This document shows, in pieces, positions 1 through 5,746 of a DNA stretch of 5,751 nucleotides. The position numbers were made by a program, and so were the translations under genes. Every line of letters starts with the position of its first letter. The first letter of the stretch is position 1. Source of the stretch: Lachnospiraceae bacterium (GTDB lineage: Bacteria > Bacillota_A > Clostridia > Lachnospirales > Lachnospiraceae); assembly GCA_018365895.1 (NCBI GenBank), contig JAGZJD010000109.1:1-5751 (forward strand). Direction: 5' to 3'. The notes under the pieces were generated by a model. That model was not told the DNA's origin and did not search any database. It worked only from the letters and a program-made list of their open reading frames with translations.

Positions 1-187
1 AATCACGCAGCCAGGTCAATTCCAATTGAAATCCTGTTTTCCCATCTCCCAGATAAACAAGAATAAAACTTCCGTCTTTCGCTTCTTTGCGTCTTACTTT
101 CTTTAATCCAAGTGCTTTTTCATAAAACTGAATAGATGTCTCCAAATTTTTCACATTGTAATTATAATGTGCAAATTGAAAATTCAT
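1..187 (-). CDS. VOC-family glyoxalase (lactoylglutathione lyase-like), 5' part only
   Basis: Partial gene: the first 62 codons are present and the rest lies beyond the left edge. The start is ATG (complement of 185-187), with a GGAGAAG ribosome site (complement of 195-201) seven bases upstream. The protein begins MNFQFAHYNYNVKNL and continues with ETSIQFYEKALGL, the first beta-alpha unit of the vicinal oxygen chelate fold. H7 fits the first metal ligand of glyoxalase I, and E56 in FQLELT fits the second ligand in the first half of the fold. Glyoxalase I converts the hemithioacetal of methylglyoxal and a thiol to the lactoyl thioester in the cytoplasm, using a divalent metal. Other VOC proteins (bleomycin/fosfomycin resistance-like, epimerases) share the fold, but LELT after the glycine-rich turn is more typical of GloA. 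Family assignment is firm; the exact substrate is inferred. It is divergent from the restriction gene. Confidence 0.85.
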   Translation of the reverse strand, partial: MNFQFAHYNYNVKNLETSIQFYEKALGLKKVRRKEAKDGSFILVYLGDGKTGFQLELTWLRD

Positions 188-253
188 AGTATTTCTTCTC
201 CATTTCTCTTTATTATTTTATCCTGTCATCATCATTATCTTAATCTAATTCTT

Positions 254-262
254 ATCATACCA
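254..262 (-). promoter_or_regulatory. Possible extended -10 promoter for the glyoxalase gene
   Basis: On the minus strand TGG precedes TATGAT (complement of 254-259; the TG is the complement of 261-262). This is an extended -10 with five of six matches to TATAAT. The hexamer 17 bases upstream (TGGAAT) is a weak -35, as is usual for extended -10 promoters. It lies about 70 bases before the glyoxalase start codon. Confidence 0.4.
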
Positions 263-339
263 CGAAAATATTATTTATTCCACCTCCCCTTTTCCCTATT
301 CGAATTCTGTTATTATTCTCTTAAAATCAAAACTCACCA

Positions 340-368
340 TTGTTTCTCGCAATCCTTTGCCTTATAAT
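340..368 (+). promoter_or_regulatory. Promoter of the restriction endonuclease gene
   Basis: TTGTTT (340-345) and a perfect TATAAT (363-368) are separated by exactly 17 bases. The -35 matches the consensus only in its TTG. Transcription would start near 375, giving a leader of about 35 bases before the ATG at 410. It is the only good plus-strand promoter seen in the 188-409 intergenic region. Confidence 0.55.
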
Positions 369-374
369 CTACCT

Positions 375-391
375 TATATAAATTTTATATA
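375..391 (+). repeat. Perfect A/T inverted repeat at the start of the endonuclease leader
   Basis: TATATAA (375-381) and TTATATA (385-391) form 7-base perfect arms around a 3-base centre. The repeat sits between the -10 element and the AGGTGG ribosome site (395-400), roughly at the expected transcription start. It could be an operator or a small leader hairpin beside the ribosome site. All arm bases are A or T in an AT-rich stretch, so chance is a real possibility. Confidence 0.35.
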
Positions 392-409
392 GAAAGGTGG
401 CTGTCCAAC

Positions 410-1597
410 ATGGTAAATTTTGATACACTATTTAACGAATATGCAAATACAAAAAATGGAGATGTTTGTGCTTTTTGTCAAAAGTATAAAGAAAATTCTA
501 TAGCTACACGTTTTCTATTAATTCGCTCTTTTGATTCTAATAACTTAAAAAAATTATTAACTCAACACAATATCTCTTTTTCCGGTGGAAAAGAAAAAGA
601 ATTAATGAAAGTAACCTACAATTCCAGTATTTCTATAGAGGATCTATTAGATTATATTGAGACAAAAAGACCTGAATTGATCAAAGAACGTGAAAACGAA
701 GTAGAGGGCTTAGAAACCGTTCTCCGACAAATCCCGATTGTCGGATGTGGCATACGTAACGATAATGTTAATACAATCGTTCAATCCTTCGCAAGGAATA
801 AAGAGATTAAATCCTATGACGAACTAATTAAATCTCTTGACTCAGATATTCTCTCACGAGTTAGACAATATTGTTTATGGTCTTACTATAATCAGACCTC
901 AAACGATATCATCGAACTTATATTTTTAAAACACAAAAATGTCATTCCTACCCTTAGAAAAATATACAACATCGATTTCTTTTTACGTGTAGATAAAGAA
1001 ATCATTCCGTTTGATTTAAAAATCACCCATGTATCTGATGAATATTTTGAACTTGCATCAAAAGGTATTTCTATCTCTGATTCTGGTTATGATAACTTCT
1101 CTGTAAATAAAAATACCCTCAGTGAACTTGAAACTATAAAAGAATATTATAAAGCATACAAAAAAAATCATAAAAATCTTTCCCTTCCAAACATAAGTGA
1201 ATTTAGGTTTGATACAAAAGCATCCTTATCAAATTTTCTAATCACTCTTGATGATGATTCTGCTCAATTCGTTGCCCAATTGCAGCAGGTACATAAGGCT
1301 TATGTACCTAATAATCAAGAAAGTCTCAAAATGCTGGAATGGTGGAATTATAAATACCAAGGTGAACGTTTATTTTGCAATAATAATCGTCTTTTCGTAT
1401 TCTTGGCTTATGAAACTAAATTTATAGATGGTCGTGACCTGAAAGGTAACACTGCTGAAATCAGAAGAAAAATCAATCATCTTTTAGACAATCTTTCTGT
1501 TGATTCTATTCATAAAATTCAATATCATTATGACAAAGATGCAAAATTAGAAGGTAATTACTGTGCTTTCTCTCTTTCAACCATTTATTCTGAATAA
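410..1597 (+). CDS. Putative type II restriction endonuclease, PD-(D/E)XK-like
   Basis: A 395-aa cytoplasmic protein with no signal peptide or membrane segment. I do not recognise a named family. Residues 188-206 read IDFFLRVDKEIIPFDLKIT, the usual shape of a PD-(D/E)XK core: D189 on one strand, a turn, then D202-L-K204 on the next. E169 in the preceding helix may be a further catalytic acid. Such cores bind Mg2+ and hydrolyse DNA phosphodiester bonds. Residues 45-67 (LKKLL...SGGKEKEL) resemble a SAP-like DNA-binding helix pair, which is inference. Near the C-terminus, NRLFVFLAY (326-334) followed by an LKGN-type stretch resembles the tail of several restriction enzymes. Start: ATG with AGGTGG nine bases upstream. 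It converges on a DNA methyltransferase gene 54 bases away, which strongly supports a restriction role. The gene is AT-rich compared with the flanking housekeeping genes. The nuclease call comes from motifs and context; specificity is unknown. Confidence 0.75.
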   Translation: MVNFDTLFNEYANTKNGDVCAFCQKYKENSIATRFLLIRSFDSNNLKKLLTQHNISFSGGKEKELMKVTYNSSISIEDLLDYIETKRPELIKERENEVEGLETVLRQIPIVGCGIRNDNVNTIVQSFARNKEIKSYDELIKSLDSDILSRVRQYCLWSYYNQTSNDIIELIFLKHKNVIPTLRKIYNIDFFLRVDKEIIPFDLKITHVSDEYFELASKGISISDSGYDNFSVNKNTLSELETIKEYYKAYKKNHKNLSLPNISEFRFDTKASLSNFLITLDDDSAQFVAQLQQVHKAYVPNNQESLKMLEWWNYKYQGERLFCNNNRLFVFLAYETKFIDGRDLKGNTAEIRRKINHLLDNLSVDSIHKIQYHYDKDAKLEGNYCAFSLSTIYSE

Positions 1598-1603
1598 TCA
1601 TAA

Positions 1604-1645
1604 AGCCGATTTCCCTGCTTTGGTTTTAATCAAGGGAGATCGGCT
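1604..1645. terminator. Shared bidirectional hairpin between the convergent R and M genes
   Basis: AGCCGATTTCCCT (1604-1616) pairs with AGGGAGATCGGCT (1633-1645). This gives a 13-bp stem with a single T-G wobble when read on the plus strand and a 16-base loop. It fills almost all of the 54-base gap between the two stop codons. The T-run is weak on both sides, so it may act as a moderate terminator or as a 3'-end stabiliser for both transcripts. Confidence 0.75.
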
Positions 1646-1651
1646 CTGTTA

Positions 1652-3187
1652 TTATTCCATTATTTTCGCACAAAATTTTACTATCTTTGATACTTTATAA
1701 ATATAACCTTTCGGAATTGTTTTTTCAAAAAGTACATTCATAATATTGTATACTTCATATCCTGGATTTGATTCAAGAATTCCATTTATCATCTGCTCTA
1801 GCTCAAGATCATCGTTCTTAAAACTAATCTGCTCCAGTTCATTATTTCCAACATTTTGAAAAGTAAGTACAAAATCTGTTTTTAATGCATTTTTTCTATT
1901 ATCCTGTATAACAGATGTTGCAGAATATTCCAATGGAACGATATCCCTAATTTCAAAACCATGATGTACAGACAAATTCAGTATATCAATCCAGATATTA
2001 TCATCCAAACAATTAAATGCTAAAGAAAAATATCTGTTTGGTTTTAAAACTCTATAGATTTCTCCAAATGCTTTATCTAACAATAAATTATAATTATCAG
2101 AATTTTTCTTTTTTCTATTTTTTGCTTCTGTTACTACAATTTCATTATCCCATTCTATTTCTTCATCAAGCCCTAACCATGCATTCCACATCAAGCTCTG
2201 CTCCATATAAAGGACTCTATTTGTATGAGGTGGATCAATAAATACATAATCCACAGAATTATCATCAATTGGAATTTGTGTTGCAGAACCATTGATAAGT
2301 TTTACATACTCTTGCATATAAGAATCACTTTTTTCAGAAAACAAGCTGTATATTTCCTGTTCTCCTTTAAGAATACGCTTAAATCTATTTTCAAAACAAT
2401 TCCATACATTTATTTCAAAATGTTCTTCCGGAACCCAATATCCAATTACCCAACTGCCCACTTCGGCACGAAGTTTCTCTCCTTTGTTTTTCTTTCTTCT
2501 TCGAATAACAAATACCAGATTACTTGCTTGAGATAAAGTTCCTGACAATGTCAGTTCAAACACCTCTCTTAATTTTTCGTCTTCTATTTTTTTGATTTCG
2601 TCAAGCAAAAGAGATAATCCAACCAAAGCTCTCGGTGTAAATAAGTCTGAAACTTTTTGTTCTTTTCCTACATTAATTCTGGAGTTTTCAAACATAATAC
2701 TTTTCGGATACCATTTCGCTTCTATAGCTGGCTCATTGCACATTTTTATATCTGTACAATTACCTACTCTTATTTTTTTCTTTTCTTTATCTGTACGATA
2801 CCACACTTCTATTGGCTCACCATTTTTCCATATTGTATGAGTCACCATGGTATTCTCTCCCTCAAATTCCATCTCATACATACTATTAATTGTTTCCTGA
2901 AGTGTCGTTTTTATATTCTCAAATATTTTATTTATTTCGTCAATATTTACTGCTGTCAGTGAGGCTTGCGCCAATTTAATTGCAATCGGATTTAAATCTA
3001 CACCCACTGCTTTTCTTCCAGCTTTAACAGCCTCAATAAGTGTTACTCCTGATCCACAAAAACAATCCATAACCGTTTCATTTGGTTTAGAGTATTTTTC
3101 AATAAATTTCGATATTTCATTAAATGGCTTTTTCCCCCAGTACTTATGCATTGCATAAATCCCCTTATATGTATCTGAATTTGCCAC
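1652..3187 (-). CDS. Amino-type DNA methyltransferase (N6-adenine or N4-cytosine) of an R-M system
   Basis: This 511-aa S-adenosylmethionine-dependent enzyme probably modifies the sites cut by the convergent nuclease. Motif X-like HKYWGKKP is at 14-21. Motif I is D41-C-F-C-G-S-G47, which binds AdoMet. A motif II-like GVDLNP (62-67) carries acidic D64. Motif IV, DPPH, is at 318-321 and is followed by YMEQSLMWNAWL. The order X–I–long insert–IV fits the alpha arrangement, so residues of roughly 95-300 probably hold target recognition. The SATSVIQDNRK stretch (422-432) resembles the C-terminus of HKYWG-type site-specific methyltransferases. Motif IV normally ends in Y, W or F; here it is H. Start is GTG (complement of 3185-3187), with a perfect AGGAGG at 3200-3205 but a rather long 12-base spacing. 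The next methionine, M13, would cut off the residues before HKYWG. The methyltransferase family is certain; target base and sequence are not. Confidence 0.9.
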   Translation of the reverse strand: MANSDTYKGIYAMHKYWGKKPFNEISKFIEKYSKPNETVMDCFCGSGVTLIEAVKAGRKAVGVDLNPIAIKLAQASLTAVNIDEINKIFENIKTTLQETINSMYEMEFEGENTMVTHTIWKNGEPIEVWYRTDKEKKKIRVGNCTDIKMCNEPAIEAKWYPKSIMFENSRINVGKEQKVSDLFTPRALVGLSLLLDEIKKIEDEKLREVFELTLSGTLSQASNLVFVIRRRKKNKGEKLRAEVGSWVIGYWVPEEHFEINVWNCFENRFKRILKGEQEIYSLFSEKSDSYMQEYVKLINGSATQIPIDDNSVDYVFIDPPHTNRVLYMEQSLMWNAWLGLDEEIEWDNEIVVTEAKNRKKKNSDNYNLLLDKAFGEIYRVLKPNRYFSLAFNCLDDNIWIDILNLSVHHGFEIRDIVPLEYSATSVIQDNRKNALKTDFVLTFQNVGNNELEQISFKNDDLELEQMINGILESNPGYEVYNIMNVLFEKTIPKGYIYKVSKIVKFCAKIME

Positions 3188-3199
3188 TTTTAATATTAT

Positions 3200-3264
3200 C
3201 CTCCTGTTTCATTCAATATTCCAATGCCTATAAGACAAGTGTCTTTTTCACTTTTTTCATTATA
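3200..3264 (-). promoter_or_regulatory. Methyltransferase leader: isolated -10 and AGGAGG ribosome site
   Basis: On the minus strand a perfect TATAAT (complement of 3259-3264) lies about 70 bases before the GTG start. No good -35 exists at 15-18 bases; that position overlaps the T-run and hairpin arm of the tRNA terminator. AGGAGG (complement of 3200-3205) is the ribosome site. The promoter may be weak, or the gene may partly depend on read-through from the tRNA. Confidence 0.4.
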
Positions 3265-3274
3265 CATACTTTGC

Positions 3275-3303
3275 AAAAAAAAGAACGCCTTCACGACGTT
3301 CCC
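3275..3303 (-). terminator. Rho-independent terminator of tRNA-Thr
   Basis: On the minus strand GAACGTC, a GTGAA loop, then GGCGTTC is followed by eight T residues. In plus coordinates the arms are 3283-3289 and 3295-3301, and the A run is 3275-3282. The stem has 7 pairs including one T-G wobble and can be extended by G-T and A-T pairs. It starts about 16 bases after the tRNA 3' end. Confidence 0.85.
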
Positions 3304-3318
3304 TTCCTCTTTTATAAA

Positions 3319-3391
3319 AGCTGAAAATGGGACTCGAACCCACGACCCCTTCATTACGAGTGAAGTGCTCTACCAACTGAGCTATTCCAGC
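3319..3391 (-). tRNA. tRNA-Thr, anticodon CGT (reads ACG)
   Basis: A 73-base cloverleaf without encoded CCA. The 7-bp acceptor stem is GCTGGAA with TTTCAGC (one G-T wobble) and the discriminator base is T. The D-stem is GCTC/GAGC. The anticodon stem is CTTCA/TGAAG around the 7-base loop CTCGTAA, so the anticodon is CGT (complement of 3356-3358). The T-arm is GTGGG-TTCGAGT-CCCAT with one wobble pair. The gene stands alone with its own promoter and terminator. Confidence 0.97.
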
Positions 3392-3407
3392 AATCCTACA
3401 AATACTA

Positions 3408-3436
3408 ATTTTAATAGACTTACAACGGATTGTCAA
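3408..3436 (-). promoter_or_regulatory. Promoter of tRNA-Thr
   Basis: On the minus strand a perfect TTGACA (complement of 3431-3436), a 17-base spacer and TAAAAT (complement of 3408-3413, five of six matches) form a near-ideal housekeeping sigma-factor promoter. Transcription would start about 10 bases before the mature tRNA 5' end. Confidence 0.85.
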
Positions 3437-3461
3437 GAACATTTTCCCTATGTCCTAAGAG

Positions 3462-3501
3462 AAAAAGAAGATGCACAACATCTATCTGTCATGCACCTTC
3501 T
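3462..3501 (-). terminator. Terminator of the DUF134–NifX-like gene
   Basis: On the minus strand AGAAGGTGCA (complement of 3492-3501) pairs with TGCATCTTCT (complement of 3466-3475) across a 16-base loop, with one G-T wobble. It is followed by a short T-run (complement of 3462-3466). It starts ten bases after the TAG stop and ends before the tRNA promoter. Confidence 0.75.
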
Positions 3502-3511
3502 GCAATATCTT

Positions 3512-4249
3512 CTATTTACCACAATGTCCGCCACAGTGATGATTTTCTCCTTTGTGCTCTCCGCATTCACCTTCATGATGATGGTGATGATCACATACAG
3601 TATCTGGATTGTAATTCAAACTTCCGCCCAAATATGCTTCCACCTGTGCATCTGCATTGCCGCATGCTCCTGGGAATAAACGAATTCCTGCTTCTGCCAA
3701 TGCATTTCTGGCGCCGCCGCCAATTCCTCCGCAAATCAGAACCTCTGCTCCCTTCTCTTTTAAAAATCCTGCCAAAGCTCCGTGTCCACTTCCGTTTGTA
3801 TCTACAACTTCTGCTGAAGTAATCTTTCCATCCTCTACATGGTAAATTTTAAACTGTTCTGTATGACCAAAATGCTGAAAAACTTCTCCGTTTTCATAAG
3901 TAACTGCAATCTTCATAGTATAAACTCCTTTCTTGCCTCTGCCATTTCCTGACATATCTTCTTCTATTAAAAAATTCCCTCCGCGAATACGTAGTCTGGC
4001 TGCTTCCACCAGAAATCGGGCTGTTTTTTTTCTTGCTTCTGTGTAAAGGCTCTGTACCGTTGCTCTGGCAATTCCCATCTCCTTTGCACACTCGGCTTGT
4101 GTCATTCCTTCATAGTCCAAAAGACGAAGTGTTTCATATTCCTCTACTGACATTTCAATTTCATGACACTGCTCTGCTTTTCCCTTTGGAAAAAAGCTGT
4201 CACAAACAGGCTCCCTTTTTACTCGTTTTGGTTTATTCGGTCTTGGCAT
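3512..4249 (-). CDS. DUF134 (UPF0251) helix-turn-helix protein fused to a NifX/NifB-like cofactor-binding domain
   Basis: A 245-aa protein of two parts. Residues 1-95 are a DUF134 domain: MPRPNKPKRVKREP start, then EMSVEEYETLRLLDYEGMTQ and a sigma-region-4-like helix-turn-helix (about 49-72). Residues 112-212 are a dinitrogenase iron–molybdenum cofactor domain: MKIAVTYENGEVFQHFGH, ICGGIGGGA (172-180) and PGACGNAD. The tail 219-243 holds nine His and four Cys, including five consecutive His, and probably binds metal. The family is known to bind Fe–S or FeMo-type clusters; in non-diazotrophs its role is unclear, and no nif genes are present here. A metal- or cluster-responsive DNA-binding regulator is plausible inference. 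Start: ATG with GAGG seven bases upstream. It stands alone, with its own promoter and terminator. The 96-111 linker contains a strong internal ribosome site ahead of M112. Confidence 0.9.
   Translation of the reverse strand: MPRPNKPKRVKREPVCDSFFPKGKAEQCHEIEMSVEEYETLRLLDYEGMTQAECAKEMGIARATVQSLYTEARKKTARFLVEAARLRIRGGNFLIEEDMSGNGRGKKGVYTMKIAVTYENGEVFQHFGHTEQFKIYHVEDGKITSAEVVDTNGSGHGALAGFLKEKGAEVLICGGIGGGARNALAEAGIRLFPGACGNADAQVEAYLGGSLNYNPDTVCDHHHHHEGECGEHKGENHHCGGHCGK
3914..3931 (-). promoter_or_regulatory. Internal ribosome site and start codon for the NifX-like domain
   Basis: On the minus strand AAAGGAG (complement of 3925-3931) lies eight bases before ATG codon 112 (complement of 3914-3916) of the DUF134 fusion gene. 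Spacing and sequence are as good as at true starts in this window. M112 is also where stand-alone members of the cofactor-binding family begin (MKIAVTYE). A separate 134-aa product may be made in addition to the fusion. Confidence 0.55.
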
Positions 4250-4267
4250 AGGCTTTCCTCTCTCTTC

Positions 4268-4317
4268 ATTATTGGCATAAATTTATTATTGCACTTTTAT
4301 TAGTATATGTCAATAAC
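4268..4317. repeat. Repeated TTATTG-type motif over the DUF134-gene promoter
   Basis: On the plus strand ATTATTGGCA (4268-4277) and ATTATTGCA (4285-4293) are near-identical direct copies 17 bases apart. TGTCAATAAC (4308-4317) is an inverted copy matching the complement of the first at 8 of 10 bases. They cover the -35, the -10 and the region just downstream, as operators of an autoregulated gene would. Part of the likeness comes from promoter consensus bases. Confidence 0.4.
4285..4313 (-). promoter_or_regulatory. Promoter of the DUF134–NifX-like gene
   Basis: On the minus strand a perfect TTGACA (complement of 4308-4313), a 17-base spacer and AATAAT (complement of 4285-4290, five of six matches) lie 36 bases before the ATG. 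It is the best promoter in this gap. Confidence 0.75.
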
Positions 4318-4369
4318 TTTTTAAAATTTTTATTTCTGGCTTATTCCTGTAAACGGAATGAACAGTAAC

Positions 4370-4423
4370 AAAAAAAGTTATCAGATTAAGCCGTTTTCTT
4401 ATATTCGCTTAATCCAATAACTT
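4370..4423 (-). terminator. Long-stem terminator of the uracil permease gene
   Basis: On the minus strand AAGTTATTGGATTAAGC (complement of 4407-4423) pairs over 17 positions with GCTTAATCTGATAACTT (complement of 4375-4391), with two adjacent G-T wobbles and a 15-base loop. Seven T residues follow (complement of 4370-4376). The wobbles form only in the minus-strand transcript (the other strand would have C-A mismatches), which agrees with the gene direction. Confidence 0.85.
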
Positions 4424-4443
4424 CTTCTCTCATTACTTTCTAT

Positions 4444-5712
4444 TTAATTCATTTCCTGTTCTCTGTCATTTGTCAGTTTCAGCTTGTCCAAAACATAGAA
4501 AATCAGGCTTAAAATCATTCCCACAATACATGCAAGAACCATTCCCGTCAGTTCAATCTCACCAATGCTGATTTTAATTCCGGACAAACCTGTTACAAAA
4601 ATAACAGAAGTAAGCGCCATGTTTCTGGAACGACTGTAGTCTACTTTTCCATCTACCAGAATACGAATACCGGAAGTTCCAATCATACCATAAAGCAGAA
4701 AAGAAATTCCACCGATAATCGGACTTGGAATTGTCTGGATAAGTGCTGTCAACTTCCCAATGAAAGAACAAGCAATAGAAAGTACTGCTGCTCCTCCGAT
4801 AACATATACACTATATACTTTTGTCATTGCCATAACACCAATGTTTTCCCCGTAGGTTGTTGTTGGAACAGAACCGATAAAACCGGAAAGCATCGTAGAA
4901 AAATTGTCTGCAAACATGGAACGATGCAATCCTGGATTTTTAATTAAATCTCTTCCAATAATCTTTCCTGTTACAATCTGATGTCCGATATGCTCAGAAG
5001 CTACTACCAAAATCACCGGCAAAATAATTAAGATAGCCTCCACATTAAATTTCGGTGTTGTAAAATTCGGCAGTGAAAAGAAGGATGCCTCTGCTACCTG
5101 TGTGAAATCTACTATTCCACAGAGAATTGCAGCAACATATCCTGCTAAAATCGCAATTAAAATCGGAATAACAGACAAAAATTTTCGAAAGACTACAGAG
5201 CCAAATACTGCAACACCAAGTGTTACCAAAAATACAATAATACTCTCTGTCTGAATTTTTTCATCCAACAGCCCTGCATTCTTTGCCGCAGTACCGGAAA
5301 GTTCAAGACCAATCAATGCTACTACCGGTCCCATTGCTGCCGGTGGGAGTACAATGTCAATCCAATCAGAGCCAAACTTATAAATAATCAATGACAAAAT
5401 ACATCCACAAAGGCCAACAACTACAAAGCCACCCAAGGCATATTCATATCCAAACTTACTCATAACCACCAAGGCAGGAGCAATAAATGCAAAACTGGAG
5501 CCCAGATATGCAGGTGCTTTTCCTTTTGTTATCAAAATAAACAATAATGTCCCGATACCATTCATAAAAAGAACAATAGCAGGATTCATGCCAAATAAAG
5601 ACGGAACCAGCACTGACGCACCAAACATGGCAAACATGTGCTGAATACTTAACGGAATTAAAAGTTTTGGCGGTACTTTTTCTTCCACTTGGATAATTTT
5701 ACGATTTTCCAC
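4444..5712 (-). CDS. uraA: Uracil permease, NCS2 (nucleobase–cation symporter 2) family
   Basis: A 422-aa inner-membrane transporter that takes up uracil, probably by proton symport, for pyrimidine salvage. Length matches the E. coli UraA class. Hydrophobic segments run throughout from about residue 17 to 407, as expected for the 14-helix NCS2 fold. Substrate-site motifs are present: AYLGSSFAFI (68-77, the TM3 half-helix), ASEHIGHQ with E240, H241 and H244 (matching UraA E241 and H245), and TTYGENIG with E289 (matching UraA E290). PSPIIGG (329-335) is also typical. This pattern favours uracil over xanthine or uric acid transporters. Start is GTG (complement of 5710-5712), with GGAG in an A-rich stretch seven bases upstream. 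The homologous gene is called pyrP in Bacillus, where a PyrR attenuator controls it; none can be seen here because the upstream region is cut by the window edge. Confidence 0.95.
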   Translation of the reverse strand: MENRKIIQVEEKVPPKLLIPLSIQHMFAMFGASVLVPSLFGMNPAIVLFMNGIGTLLFILITKGKAPAYLGSSFAFIAPALVVMSKFGYEYALGGFVVVGLCGCILSLIIYKFGSDWIDIVLPPAAMGPVVALIGLELSGTAAKNAGLLDEKIQTESIIVFLVTLGVAVFGSVVFRKFLSVIPILIAILAGYVAAILCGIVDFTQVAEASFFSLPNFTTPKFNVEAILIILPVILVVASEHIGHQIVTGKIIGRDLIKNPGLHRSMFADNFSTMLSGFIGSVPTTTYGENIGVMAMTKVYSVYVIGGAAVLSIACSFIGKLTALIQTIPSPIIGGISFLLYGMIGTSGIRILVDGKVDYSRSRNMALTSVIFVTGLSGIKISIGEIELTGMVLACIVGMILSLIFYVLDKLKLTNDREQEMN

Positions 5713-5740
5713 ACTTTTTCTCCTTTTTCTTTTTATCCGT

Positions 5741-5746
5741 ACTATA
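5741..5746 (-). promoter_or_regulatory. Possible -10 element of the permease gene
   Basis: On the minus strand TATAGT (complement of 5741-5746) lies 28 bases before the GTG start and matches the -10 consensus at five of six positions. The -35 would lie outside the window. If it is real, the leader is too short to hold a PyrR attenuator. Confidence 0.35.

Noticed and set aside
167..367. 66-aa plus-strand open frame
   Set aside because: It overlaps the glyoxalase start antisense, spans the divergent promoters, has no ribosome site and shows low-complexity composition.
1160..1167. A8 run in the endonuclease gene as a phase-variation tract
   Set aside because: It encodes ordinary Lys codons in a very AT-rich gene; eight bases is short for phase variation and the frame is intact.
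2017..2962. Several plus-strand open frames of 74-103 codons inside the methyltransferase region
   Set aside because: They are antisense to a gene with clear methyltransferase motifs, their composition is Phe/Tyr/Ile-rich as expected of reverse-frame translation, and they have no supporting starts.
3319..3391. tRNA-Thr as an integration (att) site for the R-M cassette
   Set aside because: I found no second copy of the tRNA 3' end near the left side of the cassette, and no integrase gene.
3224..3845. Plus-strand open frames across the tRNA and the end of the DUF134 gene
   Set aside because: They run antisense through a tRNA, promoters, a terminator and a well-supported coding region; no homology is recognisable.
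3894..4091. 65-aa minus-strand frame overlapping the DUF134 gene
   Set aside because: It is out of frame with both recognisable domains and looks like a shadow frame.
4343..4359. Small inverted repeat ATTCC...GGAAT between the permease terminator and the DUF134 promoter
   Set aside because: Only five base pairs with a seven-base centre; too short to separate from chance.
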